The translations under genes were made by a program, and so were the position numbers. A stretch of DNA of 64,000 bases from Prevotella sp. GTDB taxonomy: Bacteria > Bacteroidota > Bacteroidia > Bacteroidales > Bacteroidaceae. Under the pieces are notes generated by a model. The model had not been told where the DNA came from. It did no database searches and was given only the letters and a program-made list of their open reading frames with translations. Positions 35,001 to 43,252 of this stretch are shown here, one piece after another (within the stretch, counting starts at the first letter, position 1; each line of letters begins with the position of its first letter). The stretch is from the NCBI GenBank assembly GCA_021636625.1, contig JAJWLX010000004.1:54625-118624 (forward strand), given 5' to 3'.

Positions 35001-35362
35001 AAGCGGCGTGCTGTATCCTTTACGATAGCGAAAACCTGAGGCAAAACCTCGTTGAGTGCAACCTCATACTTGTCGAGTGCTTCCTGCTCCAACTTGTCGA
35101 TCTGGTTGAAGATACCTTCACGCTCGTCGATTGGAGTGTCCTCGATTTTAGCTTTGAGTTCGGCAATCTTAGCCTTCTCTTCCTTAGCGTACTCCTGTAC
35201 GTACTTCTGGAGTTCCTTTGTTTTTGCACGAAGTTCGTCATTGCTCAAGGCATTCATCTTAGGGTATTCTGCCTTGACTTTCTCTACGATTGGCTGGATC
35301 AACTTCATATCGCGAGTTGACTTGTTGCCAAACAATGACTGAAGAATTTTGTTAAAGTTCAT
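32024..35362 (-). CDS. secA: SecA preprotein translocase ATPase
   Basis: 1112 residues from the ATG at 35362 (MNFNKILQSLFGNKSTRD). The frame stays open 68 codons further, but the promoter at 35502-35533 and the canonical SecA start make the internal ATG the choice. It has Walker A ATGEGKT, DEVDS in NBD1, the preprotein cross-linking domain with inserts typical of Bacteroidetes, TNMAGRGTDIKL in NBD2, and a C-terminal zinc motif DPCPCGSGKKFKNCH that binds SecB or ribosomes. It drives protein export through SecYEG. Confidence 0.97.
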   Translation of the reverse strand: MNFNKILQSLFGNKSTRDMKLIQPIVEKVKAEYPKMNALSNDELRAKTKELQKYVQEYAKEEKAKIAELKAKIEDTPIDEREGIFNQIDKLEQEALDKYEVALNEVLPQVFAIVKDTARRFAENEETVVTATDFDRELASNPANDFVTIDGDKAIYHNHWTAGGNDMKWEMIHYDVQLFGGVVLHQGKIAEMATGEGKTLVGTTPIFLNALTGNGVHVVTVNDYLAKRDSEWMGPLYMFHGLSVDCIDKHRPNSDERRKAYMADITFGTNNEFGFDYLRDNMATNPSDLVQRQHNYAIVDEVDSVLIDDARTPLIISGPIPKGDDQMFEQYQPLVEKLYEVQRKQATELLAEAKQKITEGGKTKNQQMLEEGFLSLYRSYKALPKNKPLIKYLSEEGIKAGLLKTEEFYMANNNREMPKAVEPLYFVVDEKLNSADLTDKGTEWLAKQVNDRELFVLPDITTQMSDLEARTDISDQERLDIKDELLAHYGVQSERVHTLQQLLKAYTMFNKDDEYVVMDGQVKIVDEQTGRIMEGRRWSDGLHQAVEAKEHVKVEAATQTFATITLQNYFRMYHKLAGMTGTASTESGEFWDIYKLDVVEIPTNRPILRKDLDDRVYKTAREKYRAVIDEIEETRNAGRPVLVGTTSVEISELLSKMLKMRNIPHNVLNAKLHQQEAQIVAEAGRSINGKGAVTIATNMAGRGTDIKLTPEVKAAGGLAIIGTERHESRRVDRQLRGRAGRQGDPGSSVFYVSLEDKLMRLFASERIAKVMDRLGFEDGERIESPMISKSIERAQRKVEENNFGIRKHLLEYDDVMNRQRTVIYEKRRHALMGERIGMDIANIIWDRVLNIVNNNDFFGAKEEFLKVLAMEIPFNEDEYENGRREDLAERAFQEAMATFKRKTDRIQATAMPIIKQVYENQGAMYERIMVPITDGKRMYNIPCNLKEAYESEAKNVVKEFEKSVVLQIIDDDWKENLRKLDELKHSVQNASYEQKDPLLIFKLESAKVWDAMINDMYDRIASILMRGQIPVMEQEQPVQEAAPEQHTQQNYVESKVDLDAEREAQEAAANQDTREGAQVNRTPYRAEHMPRPNDPCPCGSGKKFKNCHGRNL

Positions 35363-35403
35363 TGTATATTTATTTTTTATTATTATTCGATGTATGATAT
35401 TAG

Positions 35404-35437
35404 GAGTTAAAGAAGTTAAGAAGTTAAAGGAGTTAAG
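35404..35437. repeat. Short imperfect tandem repeat in the secA leader
   Basis: GAGTTAAAGAAGTTAAG followed by a similar AAGTTAAAGGAGTTAAG. It lies in the 5' untranslated region of secA on the opposite strand; no function proposed. Confidence 0.5.
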
Positions 35438-35501
35438 ACAAATGTGCTCTGTCAGTCCTTTTTCCTCTTCTGCTTTTTCCTGTTGTTTGTTTACTAGCTT
35501 G

Positions 35502-35533
35502 CAAAAATACAAAAAATATCTGTAAATCTGCAA
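35502..35533 (-). promoter_or_regulatory. Promoter of secA
   Basis: TATTTTTG (35502-35509) with TTG (35531-35533) 21 nt upstream on the minus strand. It places the transcript start near 35495, with a leader of about 130 nt. Confidence 0.7.
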
Positions 35534-35599
35534 TATTTTACCAATTATTGCCCTTTCTGGCTGCATTTCTTGCTAGTTTTGCTGTCAGAAAGCACATAA

Positions 35600-35959
35600 T
35601 CAGCAGTTTGGACCTCGAATAACAATGCTTCCGAAGGGTGCTTTGTACTTATGCACCACAACGGGGCGAAAACAAATATTTAAATGTGAATCTGTCAGAA
35701 TGTCAGTCTTGACAGCTGCAGGCACAGCTGCCTGATGGTAATGATGCTCTGACATGTTTTCCTCTTCGGAAGCCTGCTTGATGGCTTTGATGACATAGAG
35801 GATGTCCTCCTCCAATGCCTTCGCCTCCGGTTGCTGGATGAATTCATCGTAGGATATATCCGTAAGCGCAAACTTCAGCGCCTGCTGATAAGTCTGCGCC
35901 TCCATGCCGGTTGCCGCCAGGACAACCAAAAGGGCTGTGATATATCTGTTTACCATCAT
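35600..35959 (-). CDS. Small exported protein, function unknown
   Basis: 119 residues with a signal peptide (MMVNRYITALLVVLAATGMEAQ). The mature part has an acidic helical stretch (FALTDISYDEFIQQPEAKALE) and ends FGSIVIRGPNC. I recognise no family. It starts 49 bp after the stop of the DUF4105 gene on the same strand and may be co-transcribed with it. Two adjacent ATGs make the start uncertain by one codon. Confidence 0.6.
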   Translation of the reverse strand: MMVNRYITALLVVLAATGMEAQTYQQALKFALTDISYDEFIQQPEAKALEEDILYVIKAIKQASEEENMSEHHYHQAAVPAAVKTDILTDSHLNICFRPVVVHKYKAPFGSIVIRGPNC

Positions 35960-36008
35960 TGTTGTTTATCTTCTTCTGTTCGGAAACGATGTTGTGCCAA
36001 TCGTTTCC

Positions 36009-37397
36009 TTACATATATTTTAATGTCTGTTTATTCTTTCTGAATTTCTTTACGATATGCTTCTGCAAACCATAATTGTTTGGACTTAAATCCATCATGG
36101 TCGACTTGACGCAGTATCTCGCTAGCAAAGAAAGTGCCAAAATACTCATACCCTCAGCATAGTTCTGCCATATCTGTAAGAACAGGGCTATGAGCAGAAG
36201 CCATCCCAGGAGTTCGTAATACCAATACAGATGACCTGCTTTCATCCTCTTGACCGTCTTCCAGGCGAAGATGAGGTTGAGCGGATTCAGTATCAGAATC
36301 TGGAAATTTATCTGTACGGTAGGATGCTGCGAGAAGATCATGGCAAAGAGAATCAGTCCCGGTAATCCTGTCAGGACAAGCAGAATGGCATCAAACCACC
36401 AGTAGTTTTTCTTTTTTATACATTCTCTTACCGTTGTTCCTATAATGATGATTGCCAGGGCTATGGCTATCATTTGTGGTGTAACAGGAGCATCGTCTGT
36501 TATTTGTGCCTGGGCTGGGATAATATCGGATGTTTCATCTACCAGAGTGATATAGCCGCTGGCACTTGTTGCATTGGTTTTGCCGTCTGTAGTCTGAGAT
36601 GCATCAATAAAGTCGGTTCTTCCTTCTGTGGCAAAGTCTTTGCTCAGATTGTCTGGCAAGAATTCCCATTCTCTTTGTGTGATAGGGCGGTCTGCCTGAC
36701 AACCCAAAAGAAGGTCATTGCCGAATCTTGCCCAGCGGTGCTGTCCGTTGAGTTTGTGAATCTCTTCCCTGTAGGTAGAAGTGGTAGGAATATCTTTAAA
36801 GTTGGTACTCTGGTTCCCAATGTTGGAGAGAATCATCTCGCGTGCCCGGGTCGTACAATTGTCATAGAAGAAATTGTAGCGGTATACGCGGTTCTCCGGC
36901 TGTGCATTCTTGTCGATGCTTCTCAGAATTCCCAGTTTCTCTGTACGGGAGAGACGGAGGCGCTGCTGTCTTACCCTTCTGCCTTCATGTGCATATTCGG
37001 CGATGAAGTCGCTCATCGGGTAGATGCCAATCTGATAATCGGTGAGTCCGAAAACAAAACGGAGTACAAAGCAACTTTGGTTAAAACTGAACATACCCCA
37101 GTTGACGGCAACATCCGTTCCCATAGCTTTGTTCTGGATGCGTAGAGCGGTATGTCCATAATACGACCACACCTCCTGACCTGGTCCGCAAGTCAGGAGA
37201 GAAATGTCAACAGAATCGAGCCACGCAGTAGCTTCTTCATTGACACGACTGTTCTGCACAGAAATATCAGAGTCCTTGTCTCTTGAAAAATCCTGTGCAG
37301 CCACTTCAGTAGTTAAATTGATTAAAATTACTGCTAAAATGGCACTAAAAATATGCTTAAAACGTTTCACGATGCAAAAATACCTTATTATTTTCAA
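36009..37397 (-). CDS. DUF4105 (Lnb N-terminal) membrane protein
   Basis: About 462 residues. After a signal sequence or first helix (FSAILAVILINLTTEVAAQ), the periplasmic DUF4105 domain shows its signature LLTCGPGQEVWSYYGHTALRI and a conserved NFFYDNCTTRAR. About five helices follow from residue 305. The start is unsure: the ATG at 37397 lies upstream of a -7 box at 37375-37382, while a GTG at 37370 sits almost at the predicted transcript start. Either the box is not used or the message is nearly leaderless. Domain function is unknown; a thiol-hydrolase-like fold has been suggested for the family. Confidence 0.82.
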   Translation of the reverse strand: MKIIRYFCIVKRFKHIFSAILAVILINLTTEVAAQDFSRDKDSDISVQNSRVNEEATAWLDSVDISLLTCGPGQEVWSYYGHTALRIQNKAMGTDVAVNWGMFSFNQSCFVLRFVFGLTDYQIGIYPMSDFIAEYAHEGRRVRQQRLRLSRTEKLGILRSIDKNAQPENRVYRYNFFYDNCTTRAREMILSNIGNQSTNFKDIPTTSTYREEIHKLNGQHRWARFGNDLLLGCQADRPITQREWEFLPDNLSKDFATEGRTDFIDASQTTDGKTNATSASGYITLVDETSDIIPAQAQITDDAPVTPQMIAIALAIIIIGTTVRECIKKKNYWWFDAILLVLTGLPGLILFAMIFSQHPTVQINFQILILNPLNLIFAWKTVKRMKAGHLYWYYELLGWLLLIALFLQIWQNYAEGMSILALSLLARYCVKSTMMDLSPNNYGLQKHIVKKFRKNKQTLKYM

Positions 37398-37427
37398 TTA
37401 TCCTTCTTTTTTCTAGATTTTTTTTAA

Positions 37428-37435
37428 TACTTTTG
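37428..37435 (+). promoter_or_regulatory. -7 box of the envelope operon
   Basis: TACTTTTG followed by GCACTC, 35 bp before the outer-membrane protein gene. Confidence 0.7.
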
Positions 37436-37470
37436 CACTCTGAATATAATTTTGACTGATTTATATATAA

Positions 37471-38763
37471 ATGAGAAAGTTTATTTTAGCAGCCCTCTTG
37501 TTGGGTTCTACTCTTATGGTTAATGCCCAAAGTGGTACTAATTCTCCATACAGCCAGTATGGTTTAGGCGTTTTGTCTGAACAGACTTCTGGCTTCAACC
37601 GTGGTATGAATGGTGTTGGACTTGGTTTTCATGAGCATAATCAGATTAACTATCTGAACCCAGCTTCCTATGCAGCCATCGACTCCATGACTTTCATCCT
37701 GGATGCAGGTATCTCGGGTCAGGTAACCAACTTCAACGAGAACGGGGTGAAGAAGAATGCCAATAACTCCAATCTCGAATATGTGGTAGCAGGCTTCCGC
37801 CTCTTCCGCCATCTGGGTATGAGTTTCGGTATTATCCCTTTCACCAACGTGGGATACAACTATTCTACCAGCGGATGGGTGAACAAGAACGACAAGGATG
37901 TTACCTACACCAACTCCTACGAGGGTGAAGGCGGTTTGCATCAGGTATATGTGGGTGCCGGCTGGTCTCCGCTCAAGGGCTTGTCTGTCGGTGCCAATAT
38001 TGGCTATATCTGGGGTTCCATCGACAGAACCGTGCAGAATTACTATAGCAACAGCTATTATAAGTCTCTTTACCGCACCTATGGTACTCGTGTGAACAAC
38101 TACAAGATCGACCTGGGTGTGCAATATACCCAGAAGTTGTCGAAGAAGGATGAGGTAACCCTGGGTATCACTTATTCGCCAGGTCATAACCTGCATGCCG
38201 ATGCCGATATGAGCATCATTTCTTCCAATGCGCAGACCAGTACATCTGATACACTTGCCTTCAGCATCAAGAATGCCTACGAGTTGCCTACGATGTATGG
38301 CGCCGGTTTGATGTGGAATCACAACAACCAGTGGAAGATTGGTGTAGATTACAGTCTGCAGAAATGGGGCAGTCTGGGCTATCCTACCTACGAGGCTAAC
38401 AGCAGCGAGCCTTGGGCATTGCGCGATGGGGTGTATAAGGATCGCAGCAAGGTGAATGTCGGATTCCAGTACTGCTATGGTGAGCGCAGCCGTGCTTTCC
38501 TCAAGCGTGTGGCTTACCGTGCCGGTGTGAGCTTTGCTACACCATATTATAAGGTGAACGGCGTGGATGGCCCTAAGGAGCTTTCTGTAAGTGCCGGTTT
38601 CGGTATTCCTATCATGAACTCCTACAACAACCGTTCGCAGTTGAATATCAGCGGCCAGTGGGTGAAGAATTCGGCTACCGGACTTATCAAGGAGAATATC
38701 TTCCGCCTGAACATTGGATTCACTTTCAACGAGGATTGGTTCAAGAAGTGGAAGATGCAGTAA
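37471..38763 (+). CDS. Outer membrane beta-barrel protein
   Basis: 430 residues with a signal peptide (cleavage after VNAQ). The mature N-terminus SGTNSPYSQYGLGVL and alternating aromatic strands through a C-terminal FTFNEDWFKKWKMQ are typical of Bacteroidales barrel proteins of the OmpP1/FadL-like or putative outer-membrane protein class. It is followed by lptC, a CBS-domain membrane protein and a PpiD-like foldase, so it belongs to an envelope-assembly gene group. Ligand unknown. Confidence 0.8.
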   Translation: MRKFILAALLLGSTLMVNAQSGTNSPYSQYGLGVLSEQTSGFNRGMNGVGLGFHEHNQINYLNPASYAAIDSMTFILDAGISGQVTNFNENGVKKNANNSNLEYVVAGFRLFRHLGMSFGIIPFTNVGYNYSTSGWVNKNDKDVTYTNSYEGEGGLHQVYVGAGWSPLKGLSVGANIGYIWGSIDRTVQNYYSNSYYKSLYRTYGTRVNNYKIDLGVQYTQKLSKKDEVTLGITYSPGHNLHADADMSIISSNAQTSTSDTLAFSIKNAYELPTMYGAGLMWNHNNQWKIGVDYSLQKWGSLGYPTYEANSSEPWALRDGVYKDRSKVNVGFQYCYGERSRAFLKRVAYRAGVSFATPYYKVNGVDGPKELSVSAGFGIPIMNSYNNRSQLNISGQWVKNSATGLIKENIFRLNIGFTFNEDWFKKWKMQ

Positions 38764-38820
38764 TCTGCCCATATTGTGGTGTTTTCTTCGGGAGATGCCA
38801 CATCTTCTATATATATAATA

Positions 38821-39480
38821 ATGTATAAGATTAAATATTTCATAGTAATAGGTGTCATAGTTTCCTGGGTTTTGGCTGCCTGCCAGAATCCGGTAGAACA
38901 TACTGCGCCTGCTATCCACGACAGAGACTCTGTGGCGATGATGACTTCGTATGGCGTCAATACCCTCATCAGTGATTCGGGTGTCATCAAGTACCGCATC
39001 GTTACCGAGCGATGGGAGGTGAATACCAACCGTGTGCCTTCCCGCTGGATTTTTGATAAGGGTATGCTGCTCGAACAGTTTGACGAGAAGTTCCACATCA
39101 ACAGCTATATCCAGTGTGATACGGCTTATTACTTTGATCAGGAACGTGTTTGGAAGCTTTATGGCCGTGTGCGCATCCTCACCAAGGATGGTCTTCGCTT
39201 TACCAGCGAGCAGCTCACCTGGGATGAGAACAAGCATGAACTCTCCAGCCATGTGTTCAGTAAGCTCGTTACTCCGGAGCGTACCCTTCAGGGTTCCTAT
39301 TTCTGGAGCGATGAGCGTATGACCCGCTATTTTGTGAGCAATTCTAAGGGTAGCTTTGAGAAGGGTGACTTCGGTGGCGGAGGCAGTTCATCTTCTGCTT
39401 CATCATCCGATTCTACCAGTGCGCCTATGCGCCAGCCGGCAACGCCGCAGCGAGCCACCACCATTCCTATCATGCATTGA
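38821..39480 (+). CDS. lptC: LPS export protein LptC
   Basis: 219 residues from the ATG at 38821; the frame is open 15 codons upstream but this start gives a proper lipoprotein or anchor signal (IVIGVIVSWVLAAC). The remainder has the LptC/LptA-like beta-jelly-roll pattern (WIFDKGMLLEQFDE, YFDQERVWKLYGRVRI, LTSEQLTWDE-like repeats). LptC links the LptBFG transporter to periplasmic LptA in lipopolysaccharide export. The C-terminus is a low-complexity Ser/Thr/Pro/Gln tail after residue about 185, unusual for the family. Confidence 0.82.
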   Translation: MYKIKYFIVIGVIVSWVLAACQNPVEHTAPAIHDRDSVAMMTSYGVNTLISDSGVIKYRIVTERWEVNTNRVPSRWIFDKGMLLEQFDEKFHINSYIQCDTAYYFDQERVWKLYGRVRILTKDGLRFTSEQLTWDENKHELSSHVFSKLVTPERTLQGSYFWSDERMTRYFVSNSKGSFEKGDFGGGGSSSSASSSDSTSAPMRQPATPQRATTIPIMH

Positions 39481-39521
39481 TAGGGTAGGAGGAAATATGT
39501 TTTTTAACGATATAATGTATC

Positions 39522-40790
39522 ATGGAAGAAGTTGATATAAGTCTGATAGTGAGTATCCTCATCACGATGGTGTTTTCTGCATTCTTTAGTGGAATGGAAA
39601 TAGCCTTCGTCTCCTCCAACCGTATGTTGGCGGAAATGGACAAGGAGAAAAACGGACTTACGCAGCGACTCTTGTCGCTCTTTTATAATCATCCCAACGG
39701 ATTCGTCAGTACCATGCTGGTGGGCAACAATATAGCCCTCGTAGTATATGGTATCTTGATAGCCCGTCTGTTTGATAATACCATCTTTGCTGGTCTGGAT
39801 GATGGTGTCAAGGTTACCTGCGATACTATTCTCTCCACACTCATCGTGTTGTTTACGGGTGAGTTCCTGCCGAAGACGCTTTTCAAGTCGAATCCAAACC
39901 GACTGCTGTCCATCTTCAGTCCGTTTGCGTATCTGTGCTACGTCATTCTCTGGCCTATCAGCAAGTTCAGTACCTTCCTCAGCAAGGGATTGCTGCGCAT
40001 GGTGGGTATGAAGATGGAGTCTGAAGAGGGGGATGAAGGCTTTTCTAAGGTAGATCTTGACTATCTGGTGCAGTCGAGCATCGACAATGCCACCAATGAG
40101 GACGAGATCAACGACGAAGTGAAGATATTCCAGAATGCCCTGGATTTCTCTGATACCAAGGTGCGCGACTGTATGGTGCCACGTACCGAGATTCAGGCGG
40201 TAGAGATAGATACCTCGCTGGAGGAACTCCGCCAGAAATTTATCGAAAGCGGAAACTCCAAGATTATCGTCTATGAGGATGATATCGACCATATTGTGGG
40301 CTACATCCACAGTTCCGAGCTCTTCCACAATCCGAAGAGGTGGCAGGATCATATCCGTACGATGCCTTTCGTGCCGGAGACCATGCAGGCGCAGAAGCTG
40401 ATGCAGACCTTCCTGCAGCAGAAAAAATCTCTGGGCGTGGTGGTAGATGAGTTTGGCGGTACTAGCGGACTGGTGAGTCTGGAGGATATCGTGGAAGAGA
40501 TCTTCGGCGATATCGAGGATGAGCACGATTCTGCTAAGTATGTAGCCAAGAAGACCGATGACGGCGACTATCTGCTGTCGGCTCGTCTGGAGATAGACAA
40601 GGTGAACGATCTGTTCGACCTGGATCTTCCGGAGAGTGATGAGTATATGACTCTGGGTGGACTCATTCTTCACGAATATCAGAGCTTCCCGAAGCTGAAT
40701 GAAGTAATTAAATTCGACAAGTTTGAGTTTAAGATTATCAAGTCCACATCCCGCAAGATAGAACTTGTGAAACTCCACATCATCAAATAG
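39522..40790 (+). CDS. CNNM/hemolysin-family protein with CBS pair (GldE-like)
   Basis: 422 residues. An N-terminal CNNM (DUF21) domain with four helices (residues about 1-140) precedes two CBS domains (about 200-325, including DCMVPRTEIQAVEID and VVVDEFGGTSGLVSLEDI) and a C-terminal CorC/HlyC domain (about 335-420). Such proteins are implicated in divalent-cation efflux; in gliding Bacteroidetes a homologue is called GldE. It lies 41 bp after lptC in a conserved envelope gene group. Confidence 0.92.
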   Translation: MEEVDISLIVSILITMVFSAFFSGMEIAFVSSNRMLAEMDKEKNGLTQRLLSLFYNHPNGFVSTMLVGNNIALVVYGILIARLFDNTIFAGLDDGVKVTCDTILSTLIVLFTGEFLPKTLFKSNPNRLLSIFSPFAYLCYVILWPISKFSTFLSKGLLRMVGMKMESEEGDEGFSKVDLDYLVQSSIDNATNEDEINDEVKIFQNALDFSDTKVRDCMVPRTEIQAVEIDTSLEELRQKFIESGNSKIIVYEDDIDHIVGYIHSSELFHNPKRWQDHIRTMPFVPETMQAQKLMQTFLQQKKSLGVVVDEFGGTSGLVSLEDIVEEIFGDIEDEHDSAKYVAKKTDDGDYLLSARLEIDKVNDLFDLDLPESDEYMTLGGLILHEYQSFPKLNEVIKFDKFEFKIIKSTSRKIELVKLHIIK

Positions 40791-40796
40791 TTGGAT

Positions 40797-40865
40797 GAGA
40801 AGAGGGAATTTTTCGACTTTTTTGTGTTTTCAGCCAAAAAAGATACCGAAAAATTCCCTTTTCTC
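40797..40865 (+). terminator. Long hairpin between the CNNM and foldase genes
   Basis: A 19-bp arm at 40797-40815 pairs with 40847-40865 (one mismatch), with a nested CTTTTTTG/CAAAAAAG stem inside. It probably ends or attenuates transcription just before the next promoter. Confidence 0.65.
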
Positions 40866-40877
40866 GTATTATTTTTG

Positions 40878-40885
40878 TATTTTTG
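40878..40885 (+). promoter_or_regulatory. -7 box of the PpiD-like gene
   Basis: TATTTTTG followed by GCAACC, 79 bp before the start codon. Confidence 0.6.
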
Positions 40886-40964
40886 CAACCAATTGGCTAC
40901 TTGCATCAAAAGCAGTACAATCCTAATAAGGAAAAAATAAAATAATAATAATAATTAAAACGTA

Positions 40965-43115
40965 ATGGCAGCATTAGGAACAATTAGAAAAAGAGGCGTG
41001 ATACTGGTATGTATTATCAGTTTCGGTCTTTTCGCCTTCATTGCTGAGGAAGCTTTCCGCTCTTGCGATTCTGCAAAGAACAATGAGCGTCAGCAAATCG
41101 GTGAGGTGTATGGCGAGAAAATCAGCGTGCAGGATTTCCAGAAGCTCGTTGATGAGTACACAGAGGTTATTAAAATGCAACAAGGTCAGGAAAACCTTCC
41201 TGAGGAGCAGATGAATCAGGTGAAGGACATGGTATGGAATACATACGTGCAGAACCAGATCATTGCCAAGGAGGCTAGCAAGTTGGGTCTTACCGTAACA
41301 GACGCAGAGCTTCAGGACATCTTGAAGACTGGTACAAGCCCAATGCTTCAGCAGACTCCATTCGTAAATCAGCAGACAGGTCGTTTCGACGCATCTTCTC
41401 TCCAGAAGTTCCTGGCTGATTACAAGGCTCAGAAGGCTAACCCATCTGCTAATCCTCAGATGATGGAACAGTACACCAAGATTTTCAACTACTGGTCATT
41501 CATCGAGAAGACACTCCGTCAGCAGACTTTGGCTCAGAAGTATCAGGCACTCCTGGCACACTGCTTCCTTTCAAACCCTGTAGAGGCTAAGATGGCTTTC
41601 AAGGAGGAGAACGAGGAGAGCCAGATCCAGTTGGCTGCCTTCCCTTATTCTGATGTTCAGGATGACAAGGTGAAGGTAGAGGAGAGCGACCTGAAGGCTA
41701 AGTATGACGAGATGAAGGCTCGCTTCAAGCAGCCTGTAGAGAGCAGAGATATCAAGTTCATCGATGTTCAGGTTGAGGCTTCCAAGACCGACCGTGCAGC
41801 ACTCAACAAGGAGTTTGCTGAGTATCATACACAGCTCGCTGCTGCAGCTGATCCTGCAGAGCTTGTTCGCAAGTCAGCTTCTACCGTAGCTTACCTGGGT
41901 ATCCCAGTGAGCAAGGAGGCTTGGCCATCAGACATTGCTTCTGCTATCGATTCTATGGCTGTAGGTGCTACTTCTGCAGTAAAGGTTAATGCTTCTGATA
42001 ACACATTGAACATCGTGAAGCTGATGAGCAAGCAGCAGTTGCCAGACTCTATCCAGTATCGTGTTATCCAGGTGGCAGCAGCTTCTCAGGCTGAGGCTAA
42101 GACCAAGGCTGACTCAATCCACAGCGCTCTTGCTGCTGGTGCAGACTTCGAGGCACTTGCAAAGAAGTATGGTCAGACAGGTGAGAAGGCTTGGATGACT
42201 ACCAAGCAGTATGAGTATGCTCAGACTATGGATAAGGACAACAAGGCATTCATCAACACCTTGAATACAGCTTCTGTCAATGCATACAATGAGCTTCAGC
42301 TCGGTCAGGGTTATGTCATCCTCCAGGTTTGCGACCGCAAGGCAATGGTAACCAAGTATGTGGCAGCAGTCATCAAGAAGGAGATTCAGTTCTCTAACGA
42401 TACATACCGTACAGCATTCAACAAGTTCTCTAGCTATGTAAGTGCTAATCCTAAGTCAGAGGATCTCTTGAAGAATGCAACCAAGAGCGGTTATCGCGTA
42501 CAGAACCTGAATGATATGACAACAGCTACTCACTATGTAGCCAACATCCATTCTACCCGTGATGCCTTGAAGTGGATCTTCGAGAGCAAGGAGGGTGAGG
42601 TTTCTCCTATGTATGAGTGTGGTGACAACAACCACTTGCTCGTAGTAGTATTGGATAAGATTCATCGCATCGGTTACCGCGACTTGAGCGATCCTCAGGT
42701 TAAGGAGATGGTAAAGGCTGAGGTCATCAAGGACAAGAAGGCTGAGATGATTATGGCTAAGGTAGCTGGTGTGAAGAGCATCGCTGCTGCTAAGGCTAAG
42801 GGTGCCAAGATTGCTACCGTTAATCAGATTACTTTCGCAGCTCCTACCTTCATCTCTGCTACAGGTGCCAGCGAGTCTGCTGTTTCTGGTGCAGTTTCTG
42901 CTACCAAGAAGGGTGCTTTCGTAGCTAACGCAGTAAAGGGTAACGCAGGTGTTTATCTCTTCCAGGTTACTGGCAAGACCAATCGTCCTGTTAAGTTCGA
43001 TGAGAAGGCTTACGAGCAGAAGTGCCGTCAGAAGGCTATGCAGTATGCCGGCAACTTTATGAACGAGCTTTATGTGAAGGCTCACGTAGTGGATAACCGC
43101 TACTTGTTCTTCTAA
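40965..43115 (+). CDS. PpiD/SurA-like periplasmic peptidyl-prolyl isomerase
   Basis: 716 residues. A single N-terminal helix (about 11-29, GVILVCIISFGLFAFIAEEAF) anchors it in the inner membrane. A SurA_N-type helical chaperone domain follows (QIGEVYGEKISVQDFQKLVDEY), then a parvulin-like region around residues 355-460 (YRVIQVAAASQAEAK, DFEALAKKYGQTG). It would help fold outer-membrane proteins. The architecture matches PpiD in E. coli. A terminator follows. Confidence 0.9.
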   Translation: MAALGTIRKRGVILVCIISFGLFAFIAEEAFRSCDSAKNNERQQIGEVYGEKISVQDFQKLVDEYTEVIKMQQGQENLPEEQMNQVKDMVWNTYVQNQIIAKEASKLGLTVTDAELQDILKTGTSPMLQQTPFVNQQTGRFDASSLQKFLADYKAQKANPSANPQMMEQYTKIFNYWSFIEKTLRQQTLAQKYQALLAHCFLSNPVEAKMAFKEENEESQIQLAAFPYSDVQDDKVKVEESDLKAKYDEMKARFKQPVESRDIKFIDVQVEASKTDRAALNKEFAEYHTQLAAAADPAELVRKSASTVAYLGIPVSKEAWPSDIASAIDSMAVGATSAVKVNASDNTLNIVKLMSKQQLPDSIQYRVIQVAAASQAEAKTKADSIHSALAAGADFEALAKKYGQTGEKAWMTTKQYEYAQTMDKDNKAFINTLNTASVNAYNELQLGQGYVILQVCDRKAMVTKYVAAVIKKEIQFSNDTYRTAFNKFSSYVSANPKSEDLLKNATKSGYRVQNLNDMTTATHYVANIHSTRDALKWIFESKEGEVSPMYECGDNNHLLVVVLDKIHRIGYRDLSDPQVKEMVKAEVIKDKKAEMIMAKVAGVKSIAAAKAKGAKIATVNQITFAAPTFISATGASESAVSGAVSATKKGAFVANAVKGNAGVYLFQVTGKTNRPVKFDEKAYEQKCRQKAMQYAGNFMNELYVKAHVVDNRYLFF

Positions 43116-43143
43116 TTATAGTAATTATCATTTTCTATTATTT

Positions 43144-43182
43144 GGGCGTGTCACGATTCTTTTGTGATGCGCCCTATTTTTT
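43144..43182 (+). terminator. Terminator after the PpiD-like gene
   Basis: GGGCGTGTCAC pairs with GTGATGCGCCC, followed by a T run. Confidence 0.85.
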
Positions 43183-43190
43183 TGATGCAT

Positions 43191-43237
43191 AAAAAAACGT
43201 GCAGCACTTTGAATCAAGTGCTGCACGTCGTTTTTTT
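43191..43237 (-). terminator. Terminator after the wzc-like gene
   Basis: ACGTGCAGCACTT at 43197-43209 pairs with its exact complement at 43216-43228, A and T runs on both sides; bidirectional shape. Confidence 0.9.
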
Positions 43238-43252
43238 ATTGTGATTCAAGAT

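Noticed and set aside
35363..35566. 68-codon N-terminal extension of SecA
   Set aside because: It overlaps the secA promoter, includes the low-complexity leader repeat and is not part of the SecA family; start at 35362 chosen.
37564..39252. 562-codon open frame antisense to the outer-membrane protein and lptC genes
   Set aside because: Spans two well-supported genes and the gap between them; no recognisable domain.
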